Shown here one piece after another: positions 22,905 through 35,200 of a stretch of 64,000 nt of DNA. The notes under the pieces are model-generated. The model saw only the letters and a list, made by a program, of their open reading frames with translations, searched no databases and was not told the DNA's origin. The first letter of the stretch is position 1. Each line of letters begins with the position of its first letter. Origin of the DNA: Siniperca chuatsi (taxonomy: Eukaryota > Chordata > Actinopteri > Centrarchiformes > Sinipercidae); contig NC_058047.1 in assembly GCF_020085105.1 (NCBI RefSeq), positions 471,001 through 535,000 on the forward strand. The letters are read 5' to 3'. Position numbers and translations under genes: made by a program.

Positions 22905-24322
22905 AGAGGTAGGGGTGATGGGAGGAGGAGGAAGAGGAGGAGGAGGTGATGGGAGGAGGAGGAGGTGATGGGAGGAGGAGGAGGAGGTAGGGGTGATAGG
23001 AGGAGGAGGAAGAGGAGGAGGAGGTGATGGGAGGAGGAGGAGGTGATGGGAGGAGGAGGAGGAGGAAGAGGTAGGGGTGATGGGGAGGAGGAGGAGGAGG
23101 AGGAAGAGGTAGGGGTGATGGGAGGAGGAGGAGGAGGAGGAGGAGGAGGAGGTGATGGGAGGAGGAGGAGGAGGAGGTAGGGGTGATGGGAGGAGGAGGA
23201 AGAGGAGGAAGAGGTAGGGGTGATGGGAGGAGGAGGAGGAGGAGGAGGGAGGGGTGAGGGGTGAGGAGGAGGAGGAGGAGGAGGTGATGGAGGAGGAGGA
23301 GGAGGAGGTGATGGAGGAGGAGGAGGAGGAGGAGGAAAAGGAGGAGGTGATGGGAGGAGGAGGAGGAGGAGGAGAGGAGGAGGAAGAAGAGGGTAGGGGT
23401 GAGGGAGGAGGAGGAGGAGGAGGAAGAGGTAGGGGTGATGGGAGGAGGAGGAGGAGGATGAAGAGGAGGAGGAAGAAGAGGAGGAGGAGGAGGAAGAGGT
23501 AGGGGTGATGGGAGGAGGAGGATGAAGAGGAGGAGGAGGAGGAAGAGGTAGGGGTGATGGGAGGAGGAGGAGGAGGAGGAAGAGGTAGGGGTGATGGGAG
23601 GAGGAGGAGGAAGAGGAGGAGGAGGAAGAAGAGGGAGGGGTGATGGGAGGAGGAGGAGGAAGAAGAGGAGGAGGAAGAAGAGAGGAGGGGTGACGGGAGG
23701 AGGAGGAGAGAGAGGAGGAGGAAGAAGAGGTAGGGGTGATGGGAGGAGGAGGAGGAAGAGAGGAGGAGGAGGAGGAGGAGGAGGAGGAAGAAGAGGAGGA
23801 GGAGGAGGAGGAGGAGGAGGAGGAGGAGGAGGTAGGTAGGGGTGATGGGAGGAGGAGGAGGAGGAAGAGGTAGGGGTGATGGGAGGAGGAGGAGGAAGAG
23901 GAGGAGGAGGAAGAAGAGGTAGGGGTGATGGGAGGAGGAGGAGGAGGAGGAGGAGGAAGAAGAGGTAGGGGTGATGGGAGGAGGAGGAGGAGGAGGAGGA
24001 AGAGGTAGGGGTGATGGGAGGAGGAGGAGGAGGAGGAGGAAGATGAGGAGGAGGAGGAAGAAGAGGTAGGGGTGCATGGGAGGAGGAGGAGGAGGAGGAA
24101 GAAGAGGTAGGGGTGATGGGAGGAGGAGGAGGAAGAAGAGGAGGAGGAAGAAGAGGTAGGGGTGACGGGAGGAGGAGGAGGAAGAAGAGGAGGAGGAAGA
24201 AGAGGTAGGGGTGATGGGAGGAGGAGGAGGAAGAAGAGGAGGAGGAAGAAGAGGTAGGGGAGGAGGAGGAGGAGGAGGAAGAAGAGTGGAGGAGGAAGAA
24301 GAGGAGGAGGAAGGGTCTTTGG
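22601..24322. repeat. 1.7-kb polypurine (GGA)n array with a AGGTAGGGGTGATGG minisatellite
   Basis: The plus strand is almost entirely purine: (GGA)n and (GAA) blocks punctuated about 30 times by AGGTAGGGGTGATGGGAGG. The array can form triplex (H-DNA) and G-quadruplex structures. On the minus strand it stays open for 597 codons, all Pro/Ser/Leu/His low complexity, which is an artefact of the missing stop trinucleotides. Confidence 0.95.
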
Positions 24323-24689
24323 GTCTTTGTTGCTCCTCCTGCTGTGAGAGTCTGTGCTGCCTCCTTGTGGTCACATCAGGACACTACAGTAAAAACTGAT
24401 CCTTCAGCTTTGGTTCGTCACGTGTTTGATGCTGAAACTCCTCAGAGTCTCCAGCTCCAGACCAGGTCCACACCTGCAGACCGGCACCACCTGCAGGAGA
24501 GGACAGGAACAGCAGCACCACGTCACTCTGTGGTCATTTACCAGCTTTTTATTGTTATTTTCCATAAGTTTATATCCACGACTCCAATCATCAGTGGCGG
24601 TCGGTCAATAGAAAATTAATAAATTATTATTAAATATTTGAAATCAGCAAATAAATAAGTTTTTACTTTTTAAGCATTTTAATATTTAC

Positions 24690-25066
24690 TTAAAGCTCCA
24701 GCGTGCAACATTTAGGAGCAGCAGAAATATAATATTCATAAGTGTGTTTTCATCAGTGTGTAATCGCCTGAAAATAAGAGCCGTTGTGTTTTTGTTACTT
24801 TAGAATCAGCCTTTATATCTGCAGAGGGAGCGGGTCCCCTTCCACGGAGGCCGCCATGTTGCGCCGCCATGTTTCTACAGGAGCCCAGAACGGACAAACC
24901 AGACACCGGCTCTAGAGCGGCCCGTTCACGTTTTTCGTGAGTTTCGTGGCCACCGTAGTTTCTCCTGCACGCCTGGAAGGGGAGGGCGAGGCGAGCGGTG
25001 TTCACATGGCTGCAAACTGCAGTTTCACCACTAGAGGCCGCTAAACGCTCCACACTGGACCTTTAA
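24690..25066. mobile_element. Common teleost MITE with TTAAAG...CTTTAA ends
   Basis: Starts TTAAAGCTCCAGCGTGCAAC and ends, inverted, TTAAAGGTCCAGTGTGGAGC, giving terminal inverted repeats of about 25 bp with mismatches. Inside are the typical blocks CGCCATGTTGC, GCCATGTTTCTACAG, TTTCGTGGCCACCGTAG and CACCACTAGAGG that I recall from a very abundant percomorph repeat. It is non-coding. Confidence 0.8.
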
Positions 25067-25429
25067 ACATGAACTAAACACTAAACTCTAACAAGTCAAC
25101 TGTGTAAAAACACCCAATAAAACAACAGGATTCATGACTGGCTAAGTAACCAATCAGGAGCTCACACTGGGAGGCTGTTCCTGTTTGTGTTTCTATCAAT
25201 AACTGCATCTTATCGTTATTGTATATATCTATAACCACTTCTGTATGTTTATACACACATCCAGCAATACACCTCAAAGTCCAGGGAAGGCCAGAGTGTG
25301 ATGGTCTGGGGAGAGGACCAGTTCGCATAAAAGCAAAAATCTGAAAATTCTGACGTTTAGTTAAATCTTGTTCTCCATCTTCTCTAGAGTCAGATGTTTC
25401 AGAAGTTGTGCTGTTTCCACCTGCTTCCA

Positions 25430-26948
25430 GTCTTTATGCTAAGCTAGGCTAGCAACCCACCCCCTGCTTCCAGTCTTATTGCTAAGCTAGGCTAGCAGCC
25501 CACCCCCCTGCTTCCAGTCTTTATGCTAAGCTAGGCTAGCAGCCCACCCCTCTGCTTCCAGTCTTATTGTTAAGCTAGGCTAGCAGCCCACCCCCCCTGC
25601 AACCCACCCCCGCTTCCAGTCTTATTGCTAAGCTAGGCTAGCAGCCCACCCCCGCTTCCAGTCTTATTGCTAAGCTAGGCTAGCAACCCACCCCCCCGCT
25701 TCCAGTCTTATTGCTAAGCTAGGCTAGCAGCCCACCCCCCCGCTTCCAGTCTTATTGCTAAGCTAGGCTAGCAGCCCACCTTCCCTGCTTCCAGTCTTAT
25801 TGCTAAGCTAGGCTAGCAACCCACCCCCTGCTTCCAGTCTTTATGCTAAGCTAGGCTAGCAACCCACCCCTGCTTCCAGTCTTATTGCTAAGCTAGGCTA
25901 GCAACCCACCCCCCTGCTTCCAGTCTTATTGCTAAGCTAGGCTAGCAGCCCACCCCCCTGCTTCCAGTCTTTATGCTAAGCTAGGCTAGCAGCCCACCCC
26001 CTCTGCTTCCAGTCTTATTAGGCTAGCAGCCCACCCCTACTTCCAGTCTTATTGCTAAGCTAGCAACCCACCCCTGCTTCCAGTCTTTATGCTAAGCTAG
26101 GCTAGCAGCCCACCCCTCTGCTTCCAGTCTTATTGTTAAGCTAGGCTAGCAGCCCACCCCCTGCTTCCAGTCTTATTGCTAAGCTAGCAACCCACCCCTG
26201 CTTCCAGTCTTATTGCTAAGCTAGGCTAGCAGCCCACCCCCCTGCTTCCAGTCTTTATGCTAAGCTAGGCTAGCAGCCCACCCCCTCTGCTTCCAGTCTT
26301 ATTGTTAAGCTAGGCTAGCAGCCCACCCCTACTTCCAGTCTTATTGCTAAGCTAGCAACCCACCCCTGCTTCCAGTCTTTATGCTAAGCTAGGCTAGCAG
26401 CCCACCCCCTCTGCTTCCAGTCTTATTGTTAAGCTAGCAACCCACCCCCCTGCTTCCAGTCTTATTGCTAAGCTAGGCTAGCAGCCCACCACCCCGCTTC
26501 CAGTCTTATTGCTAAGCTAGGCTAGCAACCCACCCCTGCTTCCAGTCTTATTGCTAAGCTAGGCTAGCAACCCACCCCCGCTTCCAGTCTTATTGCTAAG
26601 CTAGGCTAGCAGCCCACCCCGCTTCCAGTCTTATTGCTAAGCTAGGCTAGCAACCCACCCCCGCCTTCCAGTCTTATTGCTAAGCTAGGCTAGCAGCCCA
26701 CCCCCGCTTCCAGTCTTATTGCTAAGCTAGGCTAGCAACCCACCCCTGCTTCCAGTATTATTGCTAAGCTAGGCTAGCAACCCACCCCGCTTCCAGTCTT
26801 ATTGCTAAGCTAGGCTAGCAACCCACCCCTGCTTCCAGTCTTATTGCTAAGCTAGGCTAGCAACCCACCCCTGCTTCCAGTCTTATTGCTAAGCTAGGCT
26901 AGCAACCCACCCCCCCGCTTCCAGTCTTATTGCTAAGCTAGGCTAAAC
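25430..26948. repeat. ~1.5-kb satellite, ~42-bp unit built on GCTAAGCTAGGCTAGC
   Basis: About 36 units with the order CTGCTTCCAGTCTTATTGCT, AAGCTAGGCTAGCAACCCAC and a variable C run. GCTAGCCTAGCTTAGC is the core of a dispersed teleost repeat, one copy of which is at about 38220-38282 in this window. The satellite probably grew from such a copy. The variable C tract and some units lacking AGGCT are the main variants. Confidence 0.95.
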
Positions 26949-27885
26949 ATGACCTGGACCTAGCGCTGATATCCTTCTCTTTCACAAATCTAATTCTGTT
27001 TTTATAAATCCTTGTTTTGTCATTTGTCTCTCAAACCTTTTGTCGTCATCATGCTTCCGCAGGTGCAGGGGGATGAAATGAGCGCTTCGCAAACAGCGAG
27101 CTAGTTAGCATCATGCAGCCGATGGTCCAAATAAAATATAGGAACGTTACTCTAAATATGATTATAATTTATTATAATTCATAATTCATTCCGTGCTCAT
27201 TTCAGCGTTCAGTCTCGTGTTATGTCACTTTTGGCCGGCGCCGATGCTCGCTCGCGCCTACAGAGCGCGAGCAGCAGGACGCCGACTGCAGTTCACTTAG
27301 CGGCCGAAGGAGTCATTATTAACAAGGGTTGTCTGAGAGTTACACGAAGAACCTTTAATGAATGCAAACATGTATTTGTAAAACCGATAAATCAGTGTGT
27401 CTGAACAGGAAGCGAGGTCCGATCCACACCGCAGCAACAGCAGCTCTGATTGGATCTTTTCTTAGAGCTGTCTGTTGATCTCAGTATGTTTGTTGAGCAA
27501 AGAACACAAATCACATGCAGAGAACAAACTGTTCACTTCAGTTCACTTCAGTTCGGTTCACTTCAGTTCAAGCGCTTTGAGCGGTCGGAAGACTAGAAGG
27601 GCGCTAAACAAATACAGTCCATTTACCATCCAGCTCAAGCCAAAGTCCAAGTCCAGCACGGACGCAAACACAGAGTCGATAAAACAGACGGTGTTTGTGG
27701 TTAAAGAGCCTGATTTTATTTGAACCGATGACAAAACTACACATTAAAGAAAAGTCAAAAACAAACGTTGCAGGCAACAAATCCCAGCCTTTTCCGGTGG
27801 GCTTTTAATGTGAAAAATCCTTGCAGGAAGTGCTCAGTGTAATTGACAGTAGCTTAACAGCAATCGTAAAAACTGCATAGTAGAA
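26949..27885. other. Non-coding stretch, nothing recognised
   Basis: Single-copy-looking DNA with a short direct repeat GTTCACTTCA around 27530-27570. No gene is seen. I looked here for minus-strand box C/D snoRNAs, because human GAS5 lies head to head with ZBTB37, and found none that convinced me. Confidence 0.4.
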
Positions 27886-27888
27886 ATT

Positions 27889-27899
27889 ATTGGGGCTAC

Positions 27900-27979
<80 letters not shown>

Positions 27980-28036
27980 TATATATAATTATATTATATA
28001 TAATATAATAATATATATATACAGTTGTAGCCCCAA
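27889..28036. mobile_element. (TA)n array between 14-bp inverted termini
   Basis: TTGGGGCTACAACT at 27890-27903 and AGTTGTAGCCCCAA at 28023-28036 are perfect inverted copies. Between them are about 120 bp of TA and AATATA repeats. The terminal sequence resembles the GGGCTGCAACTAA end of a common teleost MITE, so this may be a MITE whose interior has been replaced by an expanded TA tract. Confidence 0.55.
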
Positions 28037-28142
28037 ATCCTATATATACACCTATATATCTATCTATCTATCTATATCTATATAAATATATATATGTAGG
28101 CTTTCACTGAGATACTTGATGTCCACACTGCTCTTGTAAAGT

Positions 28143-28716
28143 GTGCGCATGCGTGTGTGCGTGCATGTGAGTGTGCGTGTGTGTGTGAACCTCACTTTGC
28201 CAAACTGAGTGCCATCATGACCCCTCTCATCACAGATGCATGCCGGGAAGTGAAGTCTCTAAAACAGCCGTTGAACCAGCTCTCCTGCAGGACATGAACA
28301 GCATTTCCCAGCATGCCCCGCGCGTTTTCTTCCTTCCCTCCTTCCTTCCTGCAGCCTCGGCCCTTCTGCCGTGAAAAAGGAAGATGAGAAGCAGCAGCAG
28401 TCCGCCGACACCGAACCGACCCTGAACCGAACCTGAACCGAGTCTGACTTCCAGCGGAATGGCGGCAGAGCGGCTGCTGACGGACCGGAGGCCGAGCTCA
28501 GCTGCTGTTCCCCGGCCTTGAACCCGTCACGACCGCCGCTGGAGCCTGGAGGAGCGGCGGGTGGAGCTGCAGGCTGCCGGGCCGAGCCGAGCCGTGCTGA
28601 GCCGAGCTGCCGTCATCTCCCGCCCTGCTAACGATGCTCAGCTAGCTGCAGGACTCAAGCCTCGACTGCACCGAACCCTGAAACCAGACCCGATCTCCCC
28701 CTGCCCCCCCTTTCAG
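28143..28716 (+). promoter_or_regulatory. zbtb37: zbtb37 promoter CpG-rich region and 5'UTR exon
   Basis: GC- and CpG-rich DNA with GTGCGCATGCG at 28143-28153, a near-perfect NRF1-type site. It ends in CCCCTTTCAG|GTAAGAGT, a consensus donor at 28716/28717. The next acceptor is CTGGTTTTGCAG at 32270, ahead of the zbtb37 start codon, so this is the likely first, noncoding exon. There is no TATA box. The start of transcription is unknown. Confidence 0.6.
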
Positions 28717-29164
28717 GTAAGAGTCCGGCTACACACCTGGAGGGTTATCTGGTCCCCTGAGAGAGACCCGCACGGATCTGGATTCGTGTCCTGATCTGGT
28801 TCTGGGTCCTGCTGTCAGACTGGGACAGGTGTTACACTGAAACCTGTTACAGTGTTTTTATGTGTCACATGTCAGACAGGTGAGTTCAGGTCTGTCTGCA
28901 GAACCTGAACTACAGCATCCCAGGCTCTGACAGGACACAGGTTCAGGTCTAACTCCGGCCCAGATTCAGGTCTGAAGAGAACATGTATCCTGCCGAACAG
29001 GTGTTCTCAGGCTGAAGTTTGGTACCTGAGTTTCAGGACAGGTGCTGGAACGTGTTTTTCTACAGAACTAAATCTTTTATTGAACATCAGCCAGAACTCA
29101 TTGATCAGGTTAAAACTGCAGATTCACTTATTTACTGCAGTAAAAGTACCGACACCGAGTCCTG

Positions 29165-31805
29165 CAGGCAAACCAGCCAGTAAGCATGTTGTTAACCAGG
29201 CAGTAAACATGTTAATCAGGCTGTAAACATGTTGTTAACCAGGCTGTGAACACGTTGTTAACCAGGCTCTAAACAGGTTGTTAACCAGGCTCTAAACACG
29301 TTGTTAACCAGGCAGTAAACAGGTTGTTAACCAGGCTGTAAACAGGTTGTTAACCAGGCAGTAAACATGTTGTTAACCAGGCTGTAAACATGTTAATCAG
29401 GCTGTAAACATGTTGTTAACCAGGCTGTAAACATGTTGTTAACCAGGCTGTAAACATGTTGTTAACCAGGCTGTAAACATGTTAATCAGGCTGTAAACAT
29501 GTTGTTAACCAGGCTGTAAACAGGTTGTTAACCAGGCTCTAAACACGTTGTTAACCAGGCTCTAAACATGTTAATCAGGCTCTAAACACGTTGTTAACCA
29601 GGCTGTAAACATGTTGTTAACCAGGCTCTAAACAGGTTGTTAACCAGGCTCTAAACATGTTGTTAACCAGGCTCTAAACAGGTTGTTAACCAGGCAGTAA
29701 ACAGGTTGTTAACCAGGCTGTAAACAGGTTGTTAACCAGGCAGTAAACATGTTGTTAACCAGGCTGTAAACATGTTAATCAGGCTGTAAACATGTTGTTA
29801 ACCAGGCTGTAAACATGTTAATCAGGCTGTAAACATGTTGTTAACCAGGCTGTAAACATGTTGTTAACCAGGCTCTAAACATGTTGTTAACCAGGCTCTA
29901 AACAGGTTGTTAACCAGGCAGTAAACAGGTTGTTAACCAGGCTGTAAACAGGTTGTTAACCAGGCAGTAAACATGTTGTTAACCAGGCTGTAAACATGTT
30001 AATCAGGCTGTAAACATGTTGTTAACCAGGCTCTAAACATGTTGTTAACCAGGCAGTAAACATGTTAATCAGGCTGTAAACATGTTGTTAACCAGGCTGT
30101 AAACATGTTGTTAACCAGGCTCTAAACATGTTAATCAGGCTGTAAACATGTTGTTAACCAGGCTGTAAACATGTTGTTAACCAGGCTCTAAACATGTTGT
30201 TAACCAGGCTCTAAACATGTTGTTAACCAGGCAGTAAACATGTTAATCAGGCTGTAAACATGTTGTTAACCAGGCTGTAAACATGTTGTTAACCAGGCTC
30301 TAAACATGTTAATCAGGCTGTAAACATGTTGTTAACCAGGCTGTAAACATGTTGTTAACCAGGCTCTAAACAGGTTGTTAACCAGGCTCTAAACATGTTG
30401 TTAACCAGGCTCTAAACAGGTTGTTAACCAGGCAGTAAACAGGTTGTTAACCAGGCTGTAAACAGGTTGTTAACCAGGCAGTAAACATGTTGTTAACCAG
30501 GCTGTAAACATGTTGTTAACCAGGCTCTAAACATGTTGTTAACCAGGCAGTAAACATGTTAATCAGGCTGTAAACATGTTGTTAACCAGGCTGTAAACAC
30601 GTTGTTAACCAGGCTCTAAACACGTTGTTAACCAGGCTGTAAACATGTTGTTAACCAGGCTGTAAACACGTTGTTAACCAGGCTGTAAACATGTTGTTAA
30701 CCAGGCTGTAAACACGTTGTTAATCAGGCTGTAAACATGTTGTTAACCAGGCTGTAAACATGTTAACCAGGCAGTAACCAGGCTGTAAACCCGTTAACCA
30801 GGCAGTAACCAGGCTGTAAACATGTTCCTAACCAGGCTGTAAACTTGTTAACCAGGCTCTAAGCATGTTAACCAGGCTGTAAACACATTAACCAGGCAGT
30901 AACCAGGCTATAAACACGTTGTTAACCAGGCTGTAAACACATTAACCAGGCAGTGCCCAGGATGTAAACTCGTTAACCAGGCTGTAAAGTCGTTAACCAG
31001 GTAGTAACCAGGCTGTAAACACATTAACCAGGCAGTAACCAGGCTGTAAACTCGTTAACCAGGTAGTAACCAGGCTGTAAACACATTAACCAGGGTATAA
31101 ACTCGTTAACCAGGCTCTAAGCATGTTGTTAACCAGGCTGTAAACACATTAACCAGGCAGTGCCCAGGCTGTAAACTTGTTAACCAGGCTGTAAACACGT
31201 TTTTAACCAGGCTGTAAACTCGTTAACCAGGCAGTAACCAGGCTGTAAACCCGTTAACCAGGCAGTAACCAGGCTGTAAACATGTTCCTAACCAGGCTGT
31301 AAACTTGTTAACCAGGCTCTAAGCATGTTAACCAGGCTGTAAACACATTAACCAGGCAGTAACCAGGCTATAAACACGTTGTTAACCAGGCTGTAAACAC
31401 ATCAACCAGGCAGTAACCAGGCTGTAAACATGTTCCTAACCAGGCTGTAAACTTGTTAACCAGGCTCTAAGCATGTTAACCAGGCTGTAAACACATCAAC
31501 CAGGCAGTGCCCAGGATGTAAACTCGTTAACCAGGCTGTAAAGTCGTTAACCAGGTAGTAACCAGGCTGTAAACACATTAACCAGGCAGTAACCAGGCTG
31601 TAAACTCGTTAACCAGGTAGTAACCAGGCTGTAAACACATTAACCAGGGTATAAACTCGTTAACCAGGCTCTAAGCATGTTGTTAACCAGGCTGTAAACA
31701 CATTAACCAGGCAGTGCCCAGGCTGTAAACTCGTTAACCAGGCTGTAAACCCGTTTTTAACCAGGCTGTAAACTCGTTAACCAGGCTGTAAACCCGTTAT
31801 TATAA
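29165..31805. repeat. 2.6-kb minisatellite in zbtb37 intron 1 (23-bp unit GTTAACCAGGCTGTAAACATGTT)
   Basis: Over 110 copies of a unit of about 23 bp with a 20-bp variant lacking GTT. In the first half (to about 30740) longer blocks of 150-230 bp recur in the same variant order. In the second half a compound unit with AACCAGGCAGTAACCAGGCT alternates and blocks of about 480 bp are duplicated (compare 30770-31200 with 31235-31700). It is wholly intronic. Confidence 0.95.
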
Positions 31806-32270
31806 TCCTGAAATCAACAGCTGTATCTTGTTAAGACACTTTTGTCTGTCTTGCACGTTATAATTTAAATTACAGGTCTGGTAATTAGAAAACTGCACTC
31901 TTTGAAATTACAATTTCGATATAAAAACGAATTGTTTTTGCTATTGTGACATTTCCAAAAACCATAAATCAGTTCTCGTAGATTTTCCCACCCAGAGATA
32001 TTAAAATATCTTTCTTTGTATCGTCATATGGCCCAAACCTACTCTGAACCATTCAAGACTGGAAACTGCTTTGGGCTAAAACTTTCCAGCAGGTGTCTCC
32101 TCTGACCACACCCCCAATCAGTGATGTCACTGCAGGTATTTTGCCTGTAATGGAAAACATCTGTTGTGACATGCTGTTCACCAATCCCACACTGTGATTA
32201 TAACACTTGTATTTTAGAGTTTGATGCTGATCTGGTTCTGATCTGATCCTGGTCTGTTCCTGGTTTTGCA

Positions 32271-35200
32271 GTGTCCCTGCAGGCTGCAGCATGGAGCGTA
32301 CCGGCAGCATCCAGCTGGACATCCCCGACTTCAGTAACTCGGTTCTGTCTCACCTGAACCAGCTGCGTGTTCAGGGCCGTCTCTGCGACATCGTGGTCAA
32401 CGTGCAGGGCCAGAGCTTCCGGGCACACAAGGTGGTCCTCGCCGCCAGCTCGCCGTACTTCCGGGACCACATGTCTCTGAGCCAGATGAGCACCGTCTCT
32501 CTGACGGTGATCCGCAACCCGACTGTGTTCGAGCAGCTGCTGTCCTTCTGCTACACAGGCCGCCTCTGCCTGCAGCTCGCCGACATCATCAGCTACCTGA
32601 CGGCCGCCAGCTTCCTGCAAATGCAGCACATCATCGACCGCTGCACCCAGATCCTGGAGGGCATCCACCTGAAGATCAGCCTGGCTGACCTGGATGAGGA
32701 GCCAATGGAGGAGGAGGCGGCGCGGGGCTCCAGGGGCAACAGGACCCTGGAGGCCGTGGTGCGAGGAGGCGGCCATCACAGCGGCCTGCGGCTCCTTGGC
32801 CCACGGGGAGGTGCAGAGGCGTGCGAGGCGGTCAGCCCCGCTGAGGAGCCGCTCAGCCCGCCGCCGACGGTGGAGCACAGTGGGCTGGAGGGGGCTGGGG
32901 CTGCCGCCGGCAGAGCGGGCAAAGAGCCGATCCTTCGCATTAACCGGGCCGGTCAGTGGTACGTGGAGACGAGCAGCGAGCCAGAGCGGACCGGCAGCGC
33001 TGAGGAGGGCAGCGGCATGGACCGAGTGAGGATCAAGACGGAGAGGATGGAGGAGTGGATCGGAGCAGGAGAGCACCAGGAGGATGGGGGGCCGGTGGAG
33101 GAGGGGGCCACCGTGATGATCGACACGTCAGGACGCAGCACACTGATGACGGGGCCGGTCGGGGCGCTGGGGGCCCAGAGAGTCCAGCCGTCCTCCAGCG
33201 AGACAGACAGGTGATGGGCAATGAAACCCTGCAGAGCGTCATCCCGACTGAACTGTAGACACCTAATGACGGCGTGTGTTTATGTGTGTTAATGTGTCAG
33301 GTTCAGTCCCACTGGCAGTGTGGTCGTCCTGGCGGAGCGTCAGAGAGCGAAGAGCGAGTCTCCCAGCAGGGCGGACGAGCAGCGACAGCCGAGCTCCCAG
33401 GTACCAAAAAAACCAAGCTACTCACAGGTGGACTGTAACACATAGCTAGCTAGCCGGCCAGGAGAGCCAGGCTGAGTCTGTGGCCTGTTAGATAAAGTTA
33501 GAAAATACTGAGATAACAAACAAGTTTAGTTCTTACGTTTGTTTATTACATGTTGTTAAGTAAATCCTAATTTGGAATCTTGTTTAACCTGATGACCACA
33601 ACATAATGTGTGTCTAACACATCGCTCCAAAATCTTCCACCTAAAGGACCCATAAAACCTCCTGAAGGCCCACTGGAACCTCACAAGAGACCCTTACAAC
33701 CTCCTCAGTGACCCCTAGAACTTCCTTTAGGTTCTCCAAATAATGTTCAGATGGGTGACTCCAACATGCAGTGTGTTAGTTAGTGAGGTGTTGTTCCTCC
33801 TTGAGCCTCCAGAACAGCTTGTGTGGATTCATATTCACTCATCTGGTGTTTGAGTCAGAATCACTTTATTGATCCCCGAGGGGAAACTCTTTCGTTACAG
33901 CAGCTCGCTGTCACGTCACACAGGAACAGAAGCACTGAGCAAAAAATATAATACAGGTCAGATAGATTAAGATTAAGATAAATTAAGTACAAAGTGGATA
34001 TTTATTTAATGACGTGGTGGAGAGCACTGTGTAACACGTCTCTCCAAAATCTCTCATAGGTGTTCAGCCACTGAAAGGACTCCTAAAATCTCCTAAATGC
34101 CCACTAGAACCTCCTCGGTTGCCACAGGAATCTCCTAAAAAAACCCTTGAACCTCGTCGGTTGACCCTCAATGGCACTAGCACCTCTTACATTAACCCTA
34201 GATACTGCTAAAGGAGCCCTAGAACCTCCTCAAGTGGCCAGCAGATCTCCCTGGTGTTCATTAGAACTCTACAGGACCCCTTGAACCTTCTGAACCTACT
34301 AAAGGATCCATAGAACCTCCTCAGTGGCCATAAGACCCTCAGAGGGCCCCTAGAGCATCCTGTAGATTCTCTACGTGGTGTACAGATGGGTGTAAAACCC
34401 AACATAAAGTGTCTTTGTAATGTGTTCTACCACGAGCCTCCAGAACAGCTACAGTCCTCATTGGTATAGATTCACCAAGACCCCTAGAACCTCCTCTAGA
34501 AAATACTAAAGGACACGTTTCTGTCAGTACTCAAAAAGTATTGAAGTTTGAAACCCGATCTGGGAATAAAACACAGAGCCAACCCCAAACCTCTAAAGGG
34601 GCGAGTCAGGGGTCTGGAACCAGGCTAAGCCTGTACCTACACCACAGCAGTTTGTCCAGAGCTCAATCGTCATCCAGAGATCAAAAATCCAGTTTGATGC
34701 AGTCTGTTCTGGTCTCGTCAGTATTAACATTTCGTTCTGCCTGTCAGGGGGAGGAGCATGCAGCGTTCGATATGGGTGGCTACGAGGACTACCTGAGGGA
34801 GCAGGTAGGAGACCGCTGGTTCCGCTACAATCCCCGGCTCACCTGCATCTACTGCTGCAAGTCTTTCAACCAGAAAGGCAGCCTGGACCGCCACATGCGC
34901 CTGCATATGGGCATCACACCGTTTGTCTGCCGCATCTGTGGGAAGAAATACACCCGCAAGGACCAGCTGGAGTACCACATCCGCAAGCACACCGGCAACA
35001 AGCCCTTCCACTGCCATGTCTGTGGCAAGAGCTTCCCTTTCCAGGCCATCCTCAACCAGCACTTCCGCAAGAACCACCCGGGCTGCGCCCCCCAGGAGGC
35101 CCACAGCGCCTCCCCTGAGACCACCACCGCCTCCGTCACATCCAGGGGAGGGCCGAGCGACGAGGCCTCCCCCAGCCAGGAGGAGCCAGAGGGTGGGGGT

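Noticed and set aside
22581..24374. 597-codon minus-strand frame rich in Pro, Ser and Leu
   Set aside because: It is produced by the polypurine array, which lacks stop trinucleotides. No start context, splice site or conserved domain.
25430..26948. CRISPR array
   Set aside because: Regular repeats, but the genome is animal, the spacers between repeats are only variable C runs and there are no cas genes.
26949..28140. Possible gas5-like snoRNA host gene head to head with zbtb37
   Set aside because: Expected from human synteny, but I found no minus-strand box C (TGATGA) and box D (CTGA) pairs at snoRNA spacing with a recognisable snoRNA sequence.
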